A stretch of DNA of 5,602 nucleotides from Bacteroidota bacterium (GTDB taxonomy: Bacteria; Bacteroidota; Bacteroidia; Chitinophagales; UBA10324). A program made the translations under genes and the position numbers. Where the stretch lies: the NCBI GenBank assembly GCA_003455275.1, contig DMRR01000095.1:1-5602 (forward strand), read 5' to 3'. This document shows, piece by piece, positions 1-5,522 of the stretch; positions within the stretch are counted from its first letter, which is position 1, and each line of letters starts with the position of its first letter. Below the pieces are notes generated by a model. It did not search any database. It had not been told where the DNA came from and saw only the letters and a list, made by a program, of their open reading frames with translations.

Positions 1-554
1 GTTTCAGGTTCGGGGGCCTTTAAATTTTTTGATTCATTTCTTTTTCCATCTCCGTTTCCAGGTAATTCTTCTATGTTGTTAGATGATTTACCATTTGGAC
101 TTTCAATAATCGAAGGAATACTTTTCGAAGTTTCAGCAAAAACAGTATCTGATTTTGTACGATCCTCAGAAGTTAGTTCTGTTTTCTTTTTATCAATAAG
201 GTTTTGAGAAACCTGGGTGCTATTATTATTTAAAATAAGATTGAGATAAAAAGTAAGGCCGATACAAAACAGAAGTACTGCAGCAATTGCAGCAACTCTT
301 CTGATCGCAATTACTAATTGTGATTTCTTATGGACTTTGCGATTTATCTCAGCACTGATTTTATTAACAGATTCATTTTGTTCGAATGTTGAGAGCATTC
401 GAAATCCTTCCAAAGCATCAGAACATAAATCGCAGTCGGCAAGATGTTCCTCTATTTTTCGAAGACCTGATCTGCTCAGCGAACCTTCTATATAGTGCTG
501 AATATCTTCTTTTGAAAGATGAAATTCCAACCGATGTTCAGTATTGTTATTCAT
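1..554 (-). CDS. Probable membrane anti-sigma factor with zinc-finger-like motif (partial, C-terminus cut off by window edge)
   Basis: The reading frame opens at an ATG (554 to 552) and stays open for 184 codons to the left edge, so the C-terminus is missing. Residues 37-44 form H-x3-C-x2-C (HLADCDLC), the core of the zf-HC2-type anti-sigma zinc-binding fold that clamps a cognate sigma factor in the cytoplasm. A basic stretch (about 72-86) precedes one transmembrane helix at about residues 87-107, predicting a cytoplasmic N-terminus. The visible remainder, about 109-184, is rich in Ser, Lys, Asn, Glu and Thr, looks disordered, and would lie in the periplasm. Its ATG lies inside the end of the upstream sigma factor gene (8-nt overlap, ATGAATAA), which implies translational coupling and a matched pair. 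The function is inferred from the motif, topology and position. What the periplasmic part binds, and whether a folded domain follows, cannot be seen here. Confidence 0.8.
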   Translation of the reverse strand, partial: MNNNTEHRLEFHLSKEDIQHYIEGSLSRSGLRKIEEHLADCDLCSDALEGFRMLSTFEQNESVNKISAEINRKVHKKSQLVIAIRRVAAIAAVLLFCIGLTFYLNLILNNNSTQVSQNLIDKKKTELTSEDRTKSDTVFAETSKSIPSIIESPNGKSSNNIEELPGNGDGKRNESKNLKAPEPE

Positions 555-1128
555 TTGATTTGCTCAAAAGGATTTTCAAATTTCTTTTCCCATTCTGAAT
601 AAAACTTTTCACTTCAAGCAAAGAATACCCGGTCGCATCTGAAATTTCTTTATAAGATTTTTCTTTAAGATAGAACAATTCTACACATACTTTTTGTCCA
701 TCATTTAGTTGCTGAAGCGCTCCATTCATTTCTTCAAGTTTAGTGTGTTTCCAGTTGACACCATCTAGAGGAGATAATTCTTCATTTTCCATAACTACCG
801 GAAAATCTTTATTCATTTCCTTTTGATTTTTGAACTGCGATTGTTGTTTTCTTAAAATATAAAGGCAATGATTTTTTGAAACGGTATGTAACCAGAATCT
901 GAATTCATTTATTTCATATTGCTGCAGATCTTTTAAGAGTTTCTCAAAGACCTGCATTGTGGCGTCCTCTGCTTCATCGCGGTTCTTCAGATACTTCATG
1001 CACACACCAAAAACAAGATGCATATAGCGGTTGTACAAAACAGCTATTACTTCTTTGTCCAGCGTATTTTTATACTGAAGCAGTAACTGTTTATCATCAA
1101 GTTCGTGTATGGAGTGAACCTTCTGCAA
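547..1128 (-). CDS. ECF-type RNA polymerase sigma factor (sigma-70 family)
   Basis: This is a 193-residue two-domain sigma factor that would direct RNA polymerase to a small regulon. Region 2 spans about residues 27-95: an LYNRYMHLVFGVCMKYL helix, an acidic DEAEDATMQVFEKL segment (51-64) matching region 2.2, and FRFWLHTVSKNHCLYILRK (76-94) matching regions 2.3/2.4. Region 4 spans about 131-190, with a helix-turn-helix around SYKEISDATGYSLLEVKSFI and the ending QNGKRNLKILL common in Bacteroidota homologues. The length is normal for ECF factors. The start is a TTG: an in-frame TAA lies 10 codons upstream, no ATG or GTG lies between, and the next ATG (residue 36) would remove part of region 2. 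The gene follows dapB by 57 bp and overlaps the probable anti-sigma gene, so it is probably held inactive by that partner until an envelope signal arrives. The regulon is unknown. Confidence 0.9.
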   Translation of the reverse strand: MQKVHSIHELDDKQLLLQYKNTLDKEVIAVLYNRYMHLVFGVCMKYLKNRDEAEDATMQVFEKLLKDLQQYEINEFRFWLHTVSKNHCLYILRKQQSQFKNQKEMNKDFPVVMENEELSPLDGVNWKHTKLEEMNGALQQLNDGQKVCVELFYLKEKSYKEISDATGYSLLEVKSFIQNGKRNLKILLSKSNE

Positions 1129-1159
1129 CCTTTTTTGAAAAATTATTCTTCGAAATTAA

Positions 1160-1175
1160 TTCACAGAAATGTGAA
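1160..1175. repeat. Perfect inverted repeat TTCACA-N4-TGTGAA between dapB and the sigma factor gene
   Basis: TTCACA (1160-1165) and TGTGAA (1170-1175) are exact reverse complements separated by GAAA. The element lies about 10 bp beyond the dapB stop and 32 bp before the TTG start of the sigma gene. It could be an operator for the sigma/anti-sigma pair or a small RNA hairpin. No T-run follows it on the minus strand, so it is not a convincing terminator. The symmetry is visible; any function is inference. Confidence 0.5.
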
Positions 1176-1185
1176 AGAAGATTTC

Positions 1186-1917
1186 TTAGTCTTTTAAAAT
1201 TCTGTTCACTACTTCACGAAAAGAATAAAATCCTTTTTTATCTATTGCCCATTCGGCCGCAAGAATTGAACCTTCTGCAAATGATACTCTGTCAAATGCT
1301 TTATGGCGAATACTTATTTCATCGTGTATTGAATTATAACTTATGCTGTGTTCTCCTACTGCTCCTTCTATGCGGTGTGAAAATATTGGCAATTCATTTT
1401 TATTACTTGAATCACCATTTACCCACTTTATGAAATTGGGTCTCTTTCCGATAATTGAATTTGCAAGCGTAATGGCCGTTCCACTTGGTGCATCTTTTTT
1501 TTGAGTGTGATGGGTCTCATCAATTCTTACCGAATACTCATTTCTGTTTATCATAAGTGCGGCAAGAAAATCATTGAGCTCAAAAAATAAATTTACCCCT
1601 GTACTGAAGTTGCTTGCGTAAACAACGCAACCATCATTTTTAATACACAATTCCTGAAGAGTATTTATTTCACTATTCCATCCGGTTGTACCAATAATAA
1701 GCGGCTTATCATGAGACAAAACAATTTCCGCATTTGAGAGAACAGCATCTGGTTGTGAAAAATCAATTACTGCTTGTGCAGATTTAAATTGTTCGCTTAA
1801 TAAATCGTTTTTGTTTTTCGAACTAATGATTGAAACTATTTCATGATGGTTATTAGCCTTAATAATAGATTCAATCATCTTCCCCATTTTTCCATATCCA
1901 ATCAGTGCAATTTTCAT
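1186..1917 (-). CDS. dapB: 4-hydroxy-tetrahydrodipicolinate reductase (DapB)
   Basis: DapB reduces 4-hydroxy-tetrahydrodipicolinate to tetrahydrodipicolinate with NAD(P)H in the cytosolic diaminopimelate/lysine pathway, which supplies peptidoglycan. The N-terminal Rossmann loop is GYGKMG (residues 7-12). GTTG (76-79) is the conserved cofactor-side loop. The signature of the catalytic domain is clear: THHTQKKDAPSGTA (135-148), where H136 and K140 correspond to the catalytic histidine and lysine of the family and DAPSGTA binds substrate. The 243-residue length is shorter than the roughly 270 of E. coli but usual for the compact Bacteroidota form. The segment after the second beta strand (SSKNK, 32-36) has lysines and no acidic residue, which hints at acceptance of NADPH; that is inference. 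The ATG directly abuts the upstream DUF5683 stop codon (TAAATG), so it is probably translated by coupling within the parAB operon. Confidence 0.97.
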   Translation of the reverse strand: MKIALIGYGKMGKMIESIIKANNHHEIVSIISSKNKNDLLSEQFKSAQAVIDFSQPDAVLSNAEIVLSHDKPLIIGTTGWNSEINTLQELCIKNDGCVVYASNFSTGVNLFFELNDFLAALMINRNEYSVRIDETHHTQKKDAPSGTAITLANSIIGKRPNFIKWVNGDSSNKNELPIFSHRIEGAVGEHSISYNSIHDEISIRHKAFDRVSFAEGSILAAEWAIDKKGFYSFREVVNRILKD

Positions 1918-2520
1918 TTAGAATTTTAGTTGAAGGGTGAGCGAAGTACATGCTTTTCCGTCAGGAGAATTGAAGAAGGCAGGGTGAAGGTTAAAACTCA
2001 GATCATCGTTTACATTAAACTTAAACAGATGTGCATCAACCACGGCATCTAAAATATTAAAACCATAAACAGCAACAGCTGAAATCACACTCAGATCAAG
2101 ATACTTCCTGTAAATTTCTTGTATCTCTGCCATGCGCCCCAAATCATATAAGGAAGGATAGTAAGTTTCTTTATGAATCGGAGTCCAAACGCTGAATGAA
2201 ATTATGTCATTACTGGCATCAAGATCATTTGCGAAAACATATGCGTCGCGAAAATTTTTATATATAGTGTAGTTGTAGTAGATAAAAAACCCGGCAGTAG
2301 CGCCTGCTGAATAAACAATTGGAAACTTCCAATATTTCTTATTGTAAATCTGCCCTGCTCCTGGGATAATGGCAGAAGAGATACCTGCAAACTTTGGTGA
2401 ATGTTCTTTCGGTAAAAGATGAAATATTTTTTTTGTTGTATCTGTTTGAGAATAGGCATTTGATAAACTCAAAACACCAAGAACCAATGTAGAGAGAATT
2501 AATTTTTTCAGATGTCTCAT
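1918..2520 (-). CDS. DUF5683 domain-containing secreted/envelope protein
   Basis: This is a 200-residue protein of the Bacteroidota DUF5683 family, whose biochemical function is not established. Residues 1-24 look like a Sec signal peptide (basic RHLKK, hydrophobic LILSTLVLGVLSLSNA, likely cleavage before Q25). The family hallmark follows at about 49-70, SAIIPGAGQIYNKKYWKFPI plus VY, then a hydrophobic stretch at about 71-87. A second hydrophobic segment lies near 142-155, followed by NILDAVVDAHLFKF, another conserved motif. The C-terminus alternates polar and hydrophobic residues and ends in Phe, which suggests beta structure or an outer-membrane association, but this is weak. I chose the ATG at 2520. 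A longer frame back to 2550 would need a TTG start, overlap parB by 23 nt and add ten polar residues before the signal peptide. With the ATG, the gap after parB is 7 nt and an AAGGA lies about 13 nt upstream. Confidence 0.88.
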   Translation of the reverse strand: MRHLKKLILSTLVLGVLSLSNAYSQTDTTKKIFHLLPKEHSPKFAGISSAIIPGAGQIYNKKYWKFPIVYSAGATAGFFIYYNYTIYKNFRDAYVFANDLDASNDIISFSVWTPIHKETYYPSLYDLGRMAEIQEIYRKYLDLSVISAVAVYGFNILDAVVDAHLFKFNVNDDLSFNLHPAFFNSPDGKACTSLTLQLKF

Positions 2521-2527
2521 CTGAAAT

Positions 2528-3439
2528 TTATTTTCCTTCAATGATTTCAATTATTCTTTCCAGATCATCATCATTTATATAAGAGATAATGATTTGGCCT
2601 TTGCCTTTTAACATTCTTTTCAAATGGATTTTTGCTCCCAGAATAGAATGCAGTTTGTCTTCAACCCGTCGGTATTCAATTGGAAGAGGCGAAACTTCAT
2701 GTTTCGATGGTCTGCCACGCCGGCGTTTTCCTACATCAGTATTTTCACGAACTGCTTCTTCTACTTTTCGAACCGACCATGCGTTCTTGATTGTTTCTTT
2801 AAAAATATGAAGTTGAACAAGCGGATTCTCAATGCTGATTAATGCACGCGCATGGGCCATGCTCAGCGATTTATTTTTTAATGCAAGCTGAATATCCGGA
2901 GGCAGCTTAAGCAAACGAAGGTAATTGGTTACTGTACTTCTGTCCTTGCCAACACGCTCTGCTAAATCTTCTTGGCGCAAACCGCATTCATCAATTAACC
3001 TTTTATAATTAATTGCAACTTCAATACTGTTTAGATCCTCACGATGCGTGTTTTCAATAAGTGCCATTTCAAGCATCTCCTGATCATTAGCTGATCTTAC
3101 ATAAGCGGGTATTTCTTTTAACCCTGCAAGGTGAGAAGCTTTTAATCTTCTTTCTCCTGCAATGAGTTGAAATTTATTTGCTCCGAGTTTGCGAATCGTA
3201 ATCGGTTGAATGACGCCATGTATACGAATACTATCAGCAAGCTCTTTAAGTTTAGTTTCATCAAAATCAACACGAGGTTGAAATGGATTAACCTCTATAC
3301 TCTCAATTGGAACAGTGAAACTCTGACCCTGAGATGTTAAAATATTTTCAGATGAAGGCTTATTGCTACTGAGTGAAGCGTCAATATCATTCAATAGTGC
3401 GCGTATACCTTTTCCTAAACCTTCTTTTTGCTTGCTCAT
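2528..3439 (-). CDS. parB: Chromosome-partitioning protein ParB (Spo0J family)
   Basis: ParB is a CTP-dependent DNA clamp that loads at parS sites, spreads along DNA and stimulates ParA for origin segregation. The N-terminus has the ParA-activating motif [10 protein letters not shown] (7-16). The ParB/sulfiredoxin-like CTPase domain covers about 42-140: NPFQPR (51-56), GERRLKA (95-101) and ENTHREDL (129-136), the last varying from the commoner ENxQREDL. The parS-reading helix-turn-helix is near 153-180 ([20 protein letters not shown], then LRLLKLP). A basic linker KRRRGRPSK (237-245) resembles an AT-hook. The dimerisation domain is about 255-303. The 303-residue length is typical of chromosomal ParB. 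The start overlaps the parA stop by 4 nt (ATGA), so the two are co-translated. I could not find a parS-like palindrome in the window, so the loading site probably lies elsewhere. Confidence 0.97.
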   Translation of the reverse strand: MSKQKEGLGKGIRALLNDIDASLSSNKPSSENILTSQGQSFTVPIESIEVNPFQPRVDFDETKLKELADSIRIHGVIQPITIRKLGANKFQLIAGERRLKASHLAGLKEIPAYVRSANDQEMLEMALIENTHREDLNSIEVAINYKRLIDECGLRQEDLAERVGKDRSTVTNYLRLLKLPPDIQLALKNKSLSMAHARALISIENPLVQLHIFKETIKNAWSVRKVEEAVRENTDVGKRRRGRPSKHEVSPLPIEYRRVEDKLHSILGAKIHLKRMLKGKGQIIISYINDDDLERIIEIIEGK

Positions 3440-4245
3440 TCGCTTAGGTCTAAAATTTTATCCTTCGATTTAATCTTAGTGAAATCATTCTTCTGCAGAA
3501 TTTCTCTTGCCAGGTTTAAATAATTTAATGAGCCCTTGCTGTCAGCATCATACATAACTACTGATTTGCCAAAGCTGGGAGCTTCTCCCAATCGAGTATT
3601 CCGATGAATAATAGTTTCAAAAACTAAATCCTGAAAATGCATTTGCACTTGCTCGACAATTTCATTGCATAGGTTCAGACGCTGATCATACATTGTGAGC
3701 AGGATTCCTTCAATAGTCAGGTTCGGGTTCAATCTGGTTTGAACGATTTTAATTGTATTCAAAAGTTTCCCTAATCCTTCTAATGCAAAAAATTCGCACT
3801 GTACCGGAATAATTACTGAGTCTGCTGCTGTTAAAGCATTAACAGTTATCAGTCCAAGTGAAGGTGAACAATCAATAATAATGAACTTGTATTCCTTACG
3901 AATTTCATCCAATACTCCTTTCATTATTTTTTCTCTGTCGGGATGATTGATGAGTTCTATTTCAGCCCCAACCAAATCAAGATGAGAGGGCACGATATCA
4001 AGATTCGGAGTATCTGTTTTAGTAATGCAATCTTTGATTTTCATTTGACCTACCAGGCATTCATAAATACTCTTTTTATTTTTCTTCGGATCCAGTCCCA
4101 GGCCAGATGTAGCATTTGCCTGCGGGTCAGCATCTATCAGCAATGTTTTGTATTCGAGAACCGCTAAGCTTGAGGCGATGTTTATTGCAGAAGTAGTTTT
4201 ACCTACTCCGCCTTTCTGATTGGCAATACAAATTACTTTTCTCAT
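3436..4245 (-). CDS. parA: Chromosome-partitioning ATPase ParA (Soj/MinD superfamily)
   Basis: ParA is a deviant-Walker ATPase that dimerises with ATP, binds the nucleoid non-specifically and is released by ParB, so that ParB-parS complexes move apart. The deviant Walker A motif KGGVGKTT is at residues 11-18, with signature lysine K11 and catalytic K16. The Walker A' motif LLIDADPQ is at 35-42 with D40, and Walker [10 protein letters not shown] is at 120-128 with D124. The later segment [17 protein letters not shown] is typical of the C-terminal half of chromosomal ParA. At 269 residues it lacks the N-terminal helix-turn-helix extension of many plasmid ParA proteins, which favours a chromosomal type. 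A candidate promoter lies about 40 bp upstream. It is the first gene of the parA-parB-DUF5683-dapB unit, and its stop overlaps the parB start. Confidence 0.98.
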   Translation of the reverse strand: MRKVICIANQKGGVGKTTSAINIASSLAVLEYKTLLIDADPQANATSGLGLDPKKNKKSIYECLVGQMKIKDCITKTDTPNLDIVPSHLDLVGAEIELINHPDREKIMKGVLDEIRKEYKFIIIDCSPSLGLITVNALTAADSVIIPVQCEFFALEGLGKLLNTIKIVQTRLNPNLTIEGILLTMYDQRLNLCNEIVEQVQMHFQDLVFETIIHRNTRLGEAPSFGKSVVMYDADSKGSLNYLNLAREILQKNDFTKIKSKDKILDLSE

Positions 4246-4290
4246 TAATTGTGTTTTGAAAAAGTTGTTGGAAAAATTTTAGTTCGCGCT

Positions 4291-4322
4291 CAAAGATACT
4301 TTTGTGAGACAGCCTGCATCAA
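4291..4322 (-). promoter_or_regulatory. Candidate Bacteroidota-type promoter of the parAB operon
   Basis: On the minus strand TATCTTTG (4298 to 4291) matches the -7 consensus TAnnTTTG exactly. A TTG (4322 to 4320) lies 21 bp upstream, within the usual 19-21 bp spacing for the -33 element. The predicted transcript would begin near 4282-4286, giving a leader of about 40 nt before the parA ATG. This is assigned by consensus only. Confidence 0.65.
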
Positions 4323-4336
4323 GTCAGTTCTTGTTT

Positions 4337-4357
4337 TTATTCACAAAGTATTCACAA
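4337..4357. repeat. Two TATTCACAA direct repeats with an 11-bp period, DnaA-box-like
   Basis: TATTCACAA occurs at 4338-4346 and again at 4349-4357, about one helical turn apart and in the same orientation. The first copy extends to TTATTCACA (4337-4345), which fits the DnaA-box consensus TTATnCACA; the second (GTATTCACA, 4348-4356) differs at its first base. The pair sits about 15-35 bp upstream of the candidate parA -33 element, where an activator or repressor could act. Binding by DnaA or by another factor is inference. Confidence 0.5.
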
Positions 4358-4437
4358 CCTAAATTGCTATATCACACAATTGGATTCATCACTTGAAATG
4401 AAATAAAGATTGAGAGTAAAAAAATTGAAGATGCACA

Positions 4438-4800
4438 TTAATTCAGTGCAGCTGAAATTTTTTCAATTAATTCCTCAGGCGTAAATGGTTTTACAAGATA
4501 ATCTTCGGCGCCGAGCTGACGGGCTGTTTCAATGATTCGTTCTTCTCCCATTTTGGAAATAATGATTACCGGAATTTTTCTTGTTTCATATTCAACACTC
4601 ATGAGGTTGAGTAATTCCAGCCCTGATAAACCGGGCAGCATTATATCCAGAAGAATTAAATCGGGTTTTTCATTCTTAAGAAATTGAATTGCCTGCATTC
4701 CATCATCAGCGCTGCTTACTGCATATCCAAGTTGATTAAATTTAGCAATCAGCAATTCACGCATAAATTTATCATCATCCACAACCAGAATTTTTTTCAT
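4438..4800 (-). CDS. Single-domain response regulator (CheY-like receiver protein)
   Basis: The 120-residue protein consists only of a receiver domain. All key sites are present: acidic pocket D8/D9/D10 (VVDDD), phospho-acceptor D52 in LILLDIMLPG, switch Ser S82 in IIISK, and the invariant K104 in LVKPF. There is no DNA-binding or enzymatic output domain, so it must act by protein contact, as in CheY-like phosphorelay or motility control, or as a phosphate sink. No histidine kinase is encoded beside it, so its partner is elsewhere (an orphan regulator). The gene follows a strong terminator and probably has its own promoter, though I see no convincing TAnnTTTG element with a -33 partner in the 80 bp upstream. 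No clear terminator separates it from the parA promoter region, so some read-through into parAB is possible. The ATG start has no Shine-Dalgarno sequence. Confidence 0.95.
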   Translation of the reverse strand: MKKILVVDDDKFMRELLIAKFNQLGYAVSSADDGMQAIQFLKNEKPDLILLDIMLPGLSGLELLNLMSVEYETRKIPVIIISKMGEERIIETARQLGAEDYLVKPFTPEELIEKISAALN

Positions 4801-4886
4801 CGTATCTATAGAAATTAATTTATCTGGCGGTGAAACTAATTAGGAATTGAAAAAGAATTTTCTCTTTTGGAAATTTATAAAATAAA

Positions 4887-4918
4887 AAAAGCCGCTGCGA
4901 ATTTTCGAAGCGGCTTTT
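4887..4918 (-). terminator. Rho-independent terminator of the SWIB gene (possibly bidirectional)
   Basis: AAAAGCCGCT (4887-4896) pairs with AGCGGCTTTT (4909-4918). After a G-A mismatch, CGA (4898-4900) pairs with TCG (4905-4907) around an ATTT loop. On the minus strand the stem begins 20 nt after the SWIB stop codon and runs into seven Ts (4890 to 4884). The A/T runs on both sides would let it work in either direction. Confidence 0.9.
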
Positions 4919-4937
4919 AAAACTGTAAAAAGTTTTT

Positions 4938-5270
4938 TTAGCTCAAGTGCTTGTTGATGAGTTTTGCCATGTCGAACATGCTTACTTGTGATTTGCCACC
5001 GAATACTGATTTCAGGTTTCCGTCTGCGTTGATCATGCGGCGGTTCTTCTTGTCCTGAAGACCATTCTTCTTAATGTAATCCCACATCTTTTTCACAACT
5101 TGTGTGCGTGGAAGTGGCTTGCTGCCAACTACAGGAACCAATGCAGTTCCAATAGTCATTTCTTTCATGAATGCAGCATTAGGTTTACGAGCACTCTTCT
5201 TTGCGGCTTTTGGTTTTGCAGCTGCCTTTTTAGGGGCTGCCTTCTTCGCTGCTTTTTTTGCTTTTGCCAT
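4938..5270 (-). CDS. SWIB/MDM2-domain protein with histone H1-like Lys/Ala-rich N-terminal tail
   Basis: This is a 110-residue, strongly basic protein. Residues 1-30 are almost only Lys, Ala and Pro in a KKAA-type pattern (12 Lys and 12 Ala), like the disordered tails of linker histones and of bacterial H1-like proteins, which bind DNA by charge. Residues about 34-110 match a SWIB domain, the fold shared with chromatin-remodelling subunits and some chlamydial proteins: ALVPVVGSKPLPRTQVVKKM, WDYIKKNGLQDKKNRRMI, NADGNLKSVFGGK, SMFDMAKLINKHL. The likely role is a nucleoid-associated protein that binds or organises DNA; this is inference, because bacterial SWIB proteins are poorly characterised. 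It is monocistronic, with its own candidate promoter and a strong terminator, which fits an abundant product. The ATG has no Shine-Dalgarno sequence, only an A/T-rich leader. It diverges from the plus-strand gene at 5523. Confidence 0.93.
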   Translation of the reverse strand: MAKAKKAAKKAAPKKAAAKPKAAKKSARKPNAAFMKEMTIGTALVPVVGSKPLPRTQVVKKMWDYIKKNGLQDKKNRRMINADGNLKSVFGGKSQVSMFDMAKLINKHLS

Positions 5271-5339
5271 GTTTAAATGGATTAGGTTTTTTAATGAGGG
5301 TTCGAAATAAATTCCCCTCTGAGAAACTGCATCTTCTCT

Positions 5340-5361
5340 CTATGTAAAGTTATCTACATAG
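5340..5361. repeat. Inverted repeat CTATGTA-N8-TACATAG over the SWIB promoter
   Basis: CTATGTA (5340-5346) and TACATAG (5355-5361) are exact reverse complements separated by 8 bp. The candidate -7 element of the SWIB gene (5352 to 5345) occupies most of the spacer plus two bases of one arm, so a protein bound here would cover the promoter. Operator function is inference. Confidence 0.5.
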
Positions 5362-5374
5362 GGAAAGTGAGCAA
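5345..5374 (-). promoter_or_regulatory. Candidate Bacteroidota-type promoter of the SWIB gene
   Basis: On the minus strand TAACTTTA (5352 to 5345) matches the -7 consensus TAnnTTTG at all but the last fixed base. A TTG (5374 to 5372) stands 19 bp upstream as the -33 element. Transcription would start near 5337-5341, leaving a leader of about 65-70 nt. This is a consensus match only. Confidence 0.55.
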
Positions 5375-5472
5375 CTACAGAGGAGAAATCAAAGCGATAA
5401 AGATTAAGCTGCCTGTGAAAAATATTTTGTAAGACATGTTTTGCTTTTGTTCTTCGGTTCTCAATTCGGTTT

Positions 5473-5504
5473 TCTGATTTGTTAATTCACAAGAATTAAT
5501 TTTG
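5473..5504 (+). promoter_or_regulatory. Candidate promoter of the plus-strand gene at the right edge
   Basis: TAATTTTG (5497-5504) fits the -7 consensus TAnnTTTG exactly. The best -33 partner at correct spacing is TCTG (5473-5476, 20 bp upstream), one base off TTTG; a perfect TTTG at 5478-5481 is only 15 bp away. The transcript leader would be short, about 10-15 nt before the ATG at 5523. Confidence 0.45.
5482..5499. repeat. Inverted repeat TTAATTC-N4-GAATTAA over the plus-strand promoter
   Basis: TTAATTC (5482-5488) and GAATTAA (5493-5499) are exact reverse complements around ACAA. The right arm runs into the candidate -7 element at 5497-5504, and the repeat fills most of the spacer between -33 and -7. 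This is a classical repressor-operator position, but the AT-rich content makes chance symmetry possible. Confidence 0.45.
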
Positions 5505-5522
5505 GGAACAAAAAAAAATCAG

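Noticed and set aside
386..598. Plus-strand open frame of 70 codons
   Set aside because: It lies opposite the anti-sigma and sigma genes, resembles no family, and its composition mirrors the minus-strand coding sequence.
957..1433. Plus-strand open frame of 158 codons across the sigma/dapB junction
   Set aside because: It is antisense to two recognisable genes and rich in Leu/Cys runs typical of reverse-strand noise.
2521..2550. N-terminal extension of the DUF5683 protein to 2550
   Set aside because: It needs a TTG start inside parB and puts ten polar residues before a clear signal peptide; the ATG at 2520 is better.
4418..4450. Possible terminator after the response regulator (TGCAC/GTGCA stem, then T7 on the minus strand)
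   Set aside because: The stem has only 5 bp with a 9-nt loop across the stop codon, and the T-run begins 7 nt after it; too weak to call.
4801..4886. Promoter for the response regulator (TAAATTTC, 4877 to 4870)
   Set aside because: It matches the -7 element at all but one fixed base, but the expected -33 position falls inside the terminator stem with no TTG.
5316..5383. Long-range pairing CCTCTG (5316-5321) with CAGAGG (5378-5383) as a leader RNA structure of the SWIB gene
   Set aside because: The second arm lies upstream of the predicted -33 element, so it would not be in the SWIB transcript; the 6-bp arms could easily be chance.
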